Origin: Opitutia bacterium
GTDB taxonomy: Bacteria; Verrucomicrobiota; Verrucomicrobiia; Opitutales; UBA953
Assembly: GCA_947453335.1 (NCBI GenBank)
Contig: CANGFP010000003.1
Coordinates: forward strand, 62,001-126,000
Reading direction: 5' to 3'
DNA: 64,000 nucleotides
Numbering within the stretch: the first letter of the stretch is position 1; each line of letters starts with the position of its first letter. Positions 62,893 through 64,000 of this stretch are shown here, one piece after another. A program made the translations under genes and the position numbers. Below the pieces are notes generated by a model, which was given only the letters and a program-made list of their open reading frames with translations, was not told where the DNA came from and searched no databases.

Positions 62893-63531
62893 CTACCCGA
62901 CGGAGTCGGGGAGCTGATCGAGGGCGGTGATGAACTTGTCGGCGCCGGCCTTGACCTTGGGGCGCTGTGCGTAGCGGCCGAAGCCGACCATGAGGTCGAC
63001 GTCCGGCTTCACCTCAAGGTCGCTGGCGCCGTCGCCGACCATGACGACGCGGGTGGCCTGGAATTCGGCGCGGAGACGGCGCGCGACCTCGTTCTTGCCC
63101 TTGGTGCGGCAGGTCGGGCAGGTCTCGTCAAAGCCGGCGTACGAGCCGTCGGGCTTGAACTTCAGGACGACGGCTTCGACGCGCGCGATGCCGAGGAAGT
63201 CGGCGAAGGGTCGGATGGCCTGGGTAAAGCCGCCGCTGACGATGGCGATGGTCCAGCCGGCCGCGCGGAGCTTGGCCAGCGCGGCGACGGCGGTGGGCTC
63301 GACGGTCGCGATGTACTTGGCGCCGATGGATTCGAGCTCGGCCTTCGTGGGCTGGATGATGTCAAGGCGCTTGGCGAAGATCGCTTCCATGGGCGTGCCG
63401 CCGTTCATGGCGGCGTTGGTCATGTCCTCGACGGCCTTGAAGACGTCGGGTCCGCGGAGACGGCCGAGTTCATCGATGCCTTCGAGGGAAGACAGGGTTG
63501 AATCGCAATCGAGGAGCAGGAGCTTGGACAC
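62893..63531 (-). CDS. serB: HAD family phosphoserine phosphatase-like protein
   Basis: A 212-aa HAD phosphatase. Motif I LLDCDSTL (nucleophile Asp and general acid Asp), motif II VSGGF, and motif III/IV MVGDGASDLE agree with SerB, which makes serine from phosphoserine. Cap region holds EGIDELG, the SerB-type substrate signature, and an unusual ETCPTC pair. GTG 63531 is chosen (VSKLLLLDCDST); further upstream the frame is repeat DNA. The codon follows a CTTCC-rich leader, not a Shine-Dalgarno. Confidence 0.85.
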   Translation of the reverse strand: MSKLLLLDCDSTLSSLEGIDELGRLRGPDVFKAVEDMTNAAMNGGTPMEAIFAKRLDIIQPTKAELESIGAKYIATVEPTAVAALAKLRAAGWTIAIVSGGFTQAIRPFADFLGIARVEAVVLKFKPDGSYAGFDETCPTCRTKGKNEVARRLRAEFQATRVVMVGDGASDLEVKPDVDLMVGFGRYAQRPKVKAGADKFITALDQLPDSVG

Positions 63532-64000
63532 GGAAGGAAGGGGCGGAAGAAAAGAGTGCAGCGTCGAGTGCTGTATCGAGGGAGGAATAGAGGACGGAAT
63601 CGATGGAGGAGTCGAGGGAGGAGTCGAGGGAGGTGACGGGTGCTGGTGGGGGTTGAGGGGTGTGTCGCCGCGTTGCGGCGGGGCATGGGGGTTTGGGTAG
63701 GGATGCGGGCGGAGCCCGCGGAGGGTTGGGGGTTGAGGGTTGAGGGAAATTGCAGGCGGCGAAGCCGCCACATCTTTCGACTCATTCCTCCATCCTCGAT
63801 TCAGTGACAGCACAACCGCTTGCCACCTAGTCAACGGGTCAACTGGTCACCTAGGTCGTAACGCCGTTCCGTCCCTACCCGTGAAAAGCGGTTGGTGGTT
63901 AGCGGTTGGCGGTAAGGGAAAGCAGAACGACCCGAGGCAGGATAACTAAGGCGAAACGGGAAACGGAATAATGGCGCGCGGCCAGAGGCCGCAGCACAAC
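63532..64000. repeat. repeat block to the window edge
   Basis: GTCGAGGGAGGAGTCGAGGG tandem-like units (63600-63635), GTGTCGCCGCGTTGCGGCGG, GGGCGGAGCCCGC hairpin, GGGTTGGGGGTTGAGGGTTG, ACCTAGTCAACGGGTCAAC, one inverted 27-bp end variant (63852-63878), and at the edge GCGCGGCCAGAGGCCGCAGC. No gene supported. Confidence 0.6.

Overview
The window is GC-rich bacterial chromosome, most likely from the Verrucomicrobiota (Opitutae-like). This is an inference from the long plant/chlamydia-type IspG, the scarcity of clear Shine-Dalgarno sequences and the very repeat-rich intergenic DNA; no rRNA or other marker is present to prove it.

Left part (1-21 kb) is mostly housekeeping: the 3' part of ispG, a secreted alpha/beta hydrolase, gpmI with a strong terminator, a lemA / membrane protein / M48 protease operon, ispH, a discoidin-like secreted protein, a PAS histidine kinase next to a stand-alone coaB, rdgB, a TPR protein, a YbjN-like protein, an M24 peptidase coupled to a DPP4-type S9 peptidase, an FeS-type photolyase, and an unknown gene bracketed by two near-identical direct repeats.

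Middle part (21-42 kb) is accessory. A tight minus-strand operon (33309 down to 23259, perhaps to 21044) encodes a P-loop protein resembling SrfC, an actin/Hsp70-fold protein resembling SrfB, three membrane-anchored coiled-coil, proline-rich or GYF-like proteins, a 59-aa two-helix membrane peptide, and possibly an SNF2 helicase. This is the best candidate for an undescribed multi-gene machine. Next to it are a translationally coupled trio (small secreted Cys protein, 35-aa membrane peptide, J-domain protein), a decayed copy of a GYF-like membrane gene whose intact relative lies 4 kb away, a DUF2779 nuclease-like protein, and a Sel1-repeat protein coupled to a small aspartic protease that carries two complete DTG half-sites.

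Right part (42-64 kb): a REP-associated tyrosine transposase with its hairpins, a primary-type sigma factor, then a defence/repair island: EVE-HNH endonuclease, an unknown protein, a PLD-helicase-DUF3427 protein, an AddB-AddA pair and a coupled small PD-(D/E)XK-like protein. After that come a GYF/zinc-ribbon membrane protein, an HD (SpoT-like) hydrolase with a coupled 82-aa partner, two DUF3800 proteins in repeat-dense DNA, and a SerB-like phosphatase.

The intergenic DNA is a mosaic of a few recurring modules: MITE-like units with 27-bp terminal inverted repeats, G-rich heptamer arrays (GGGTTGN)n with facing C-rich arms, GGGGTCAGGC hairpins related to the transposase, and short ATTACGGAGTAC or CTCGACTC modules. 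Several genes start directly after a pyrimidine-rich tract instead of a Shine-Dalgarno sequence.
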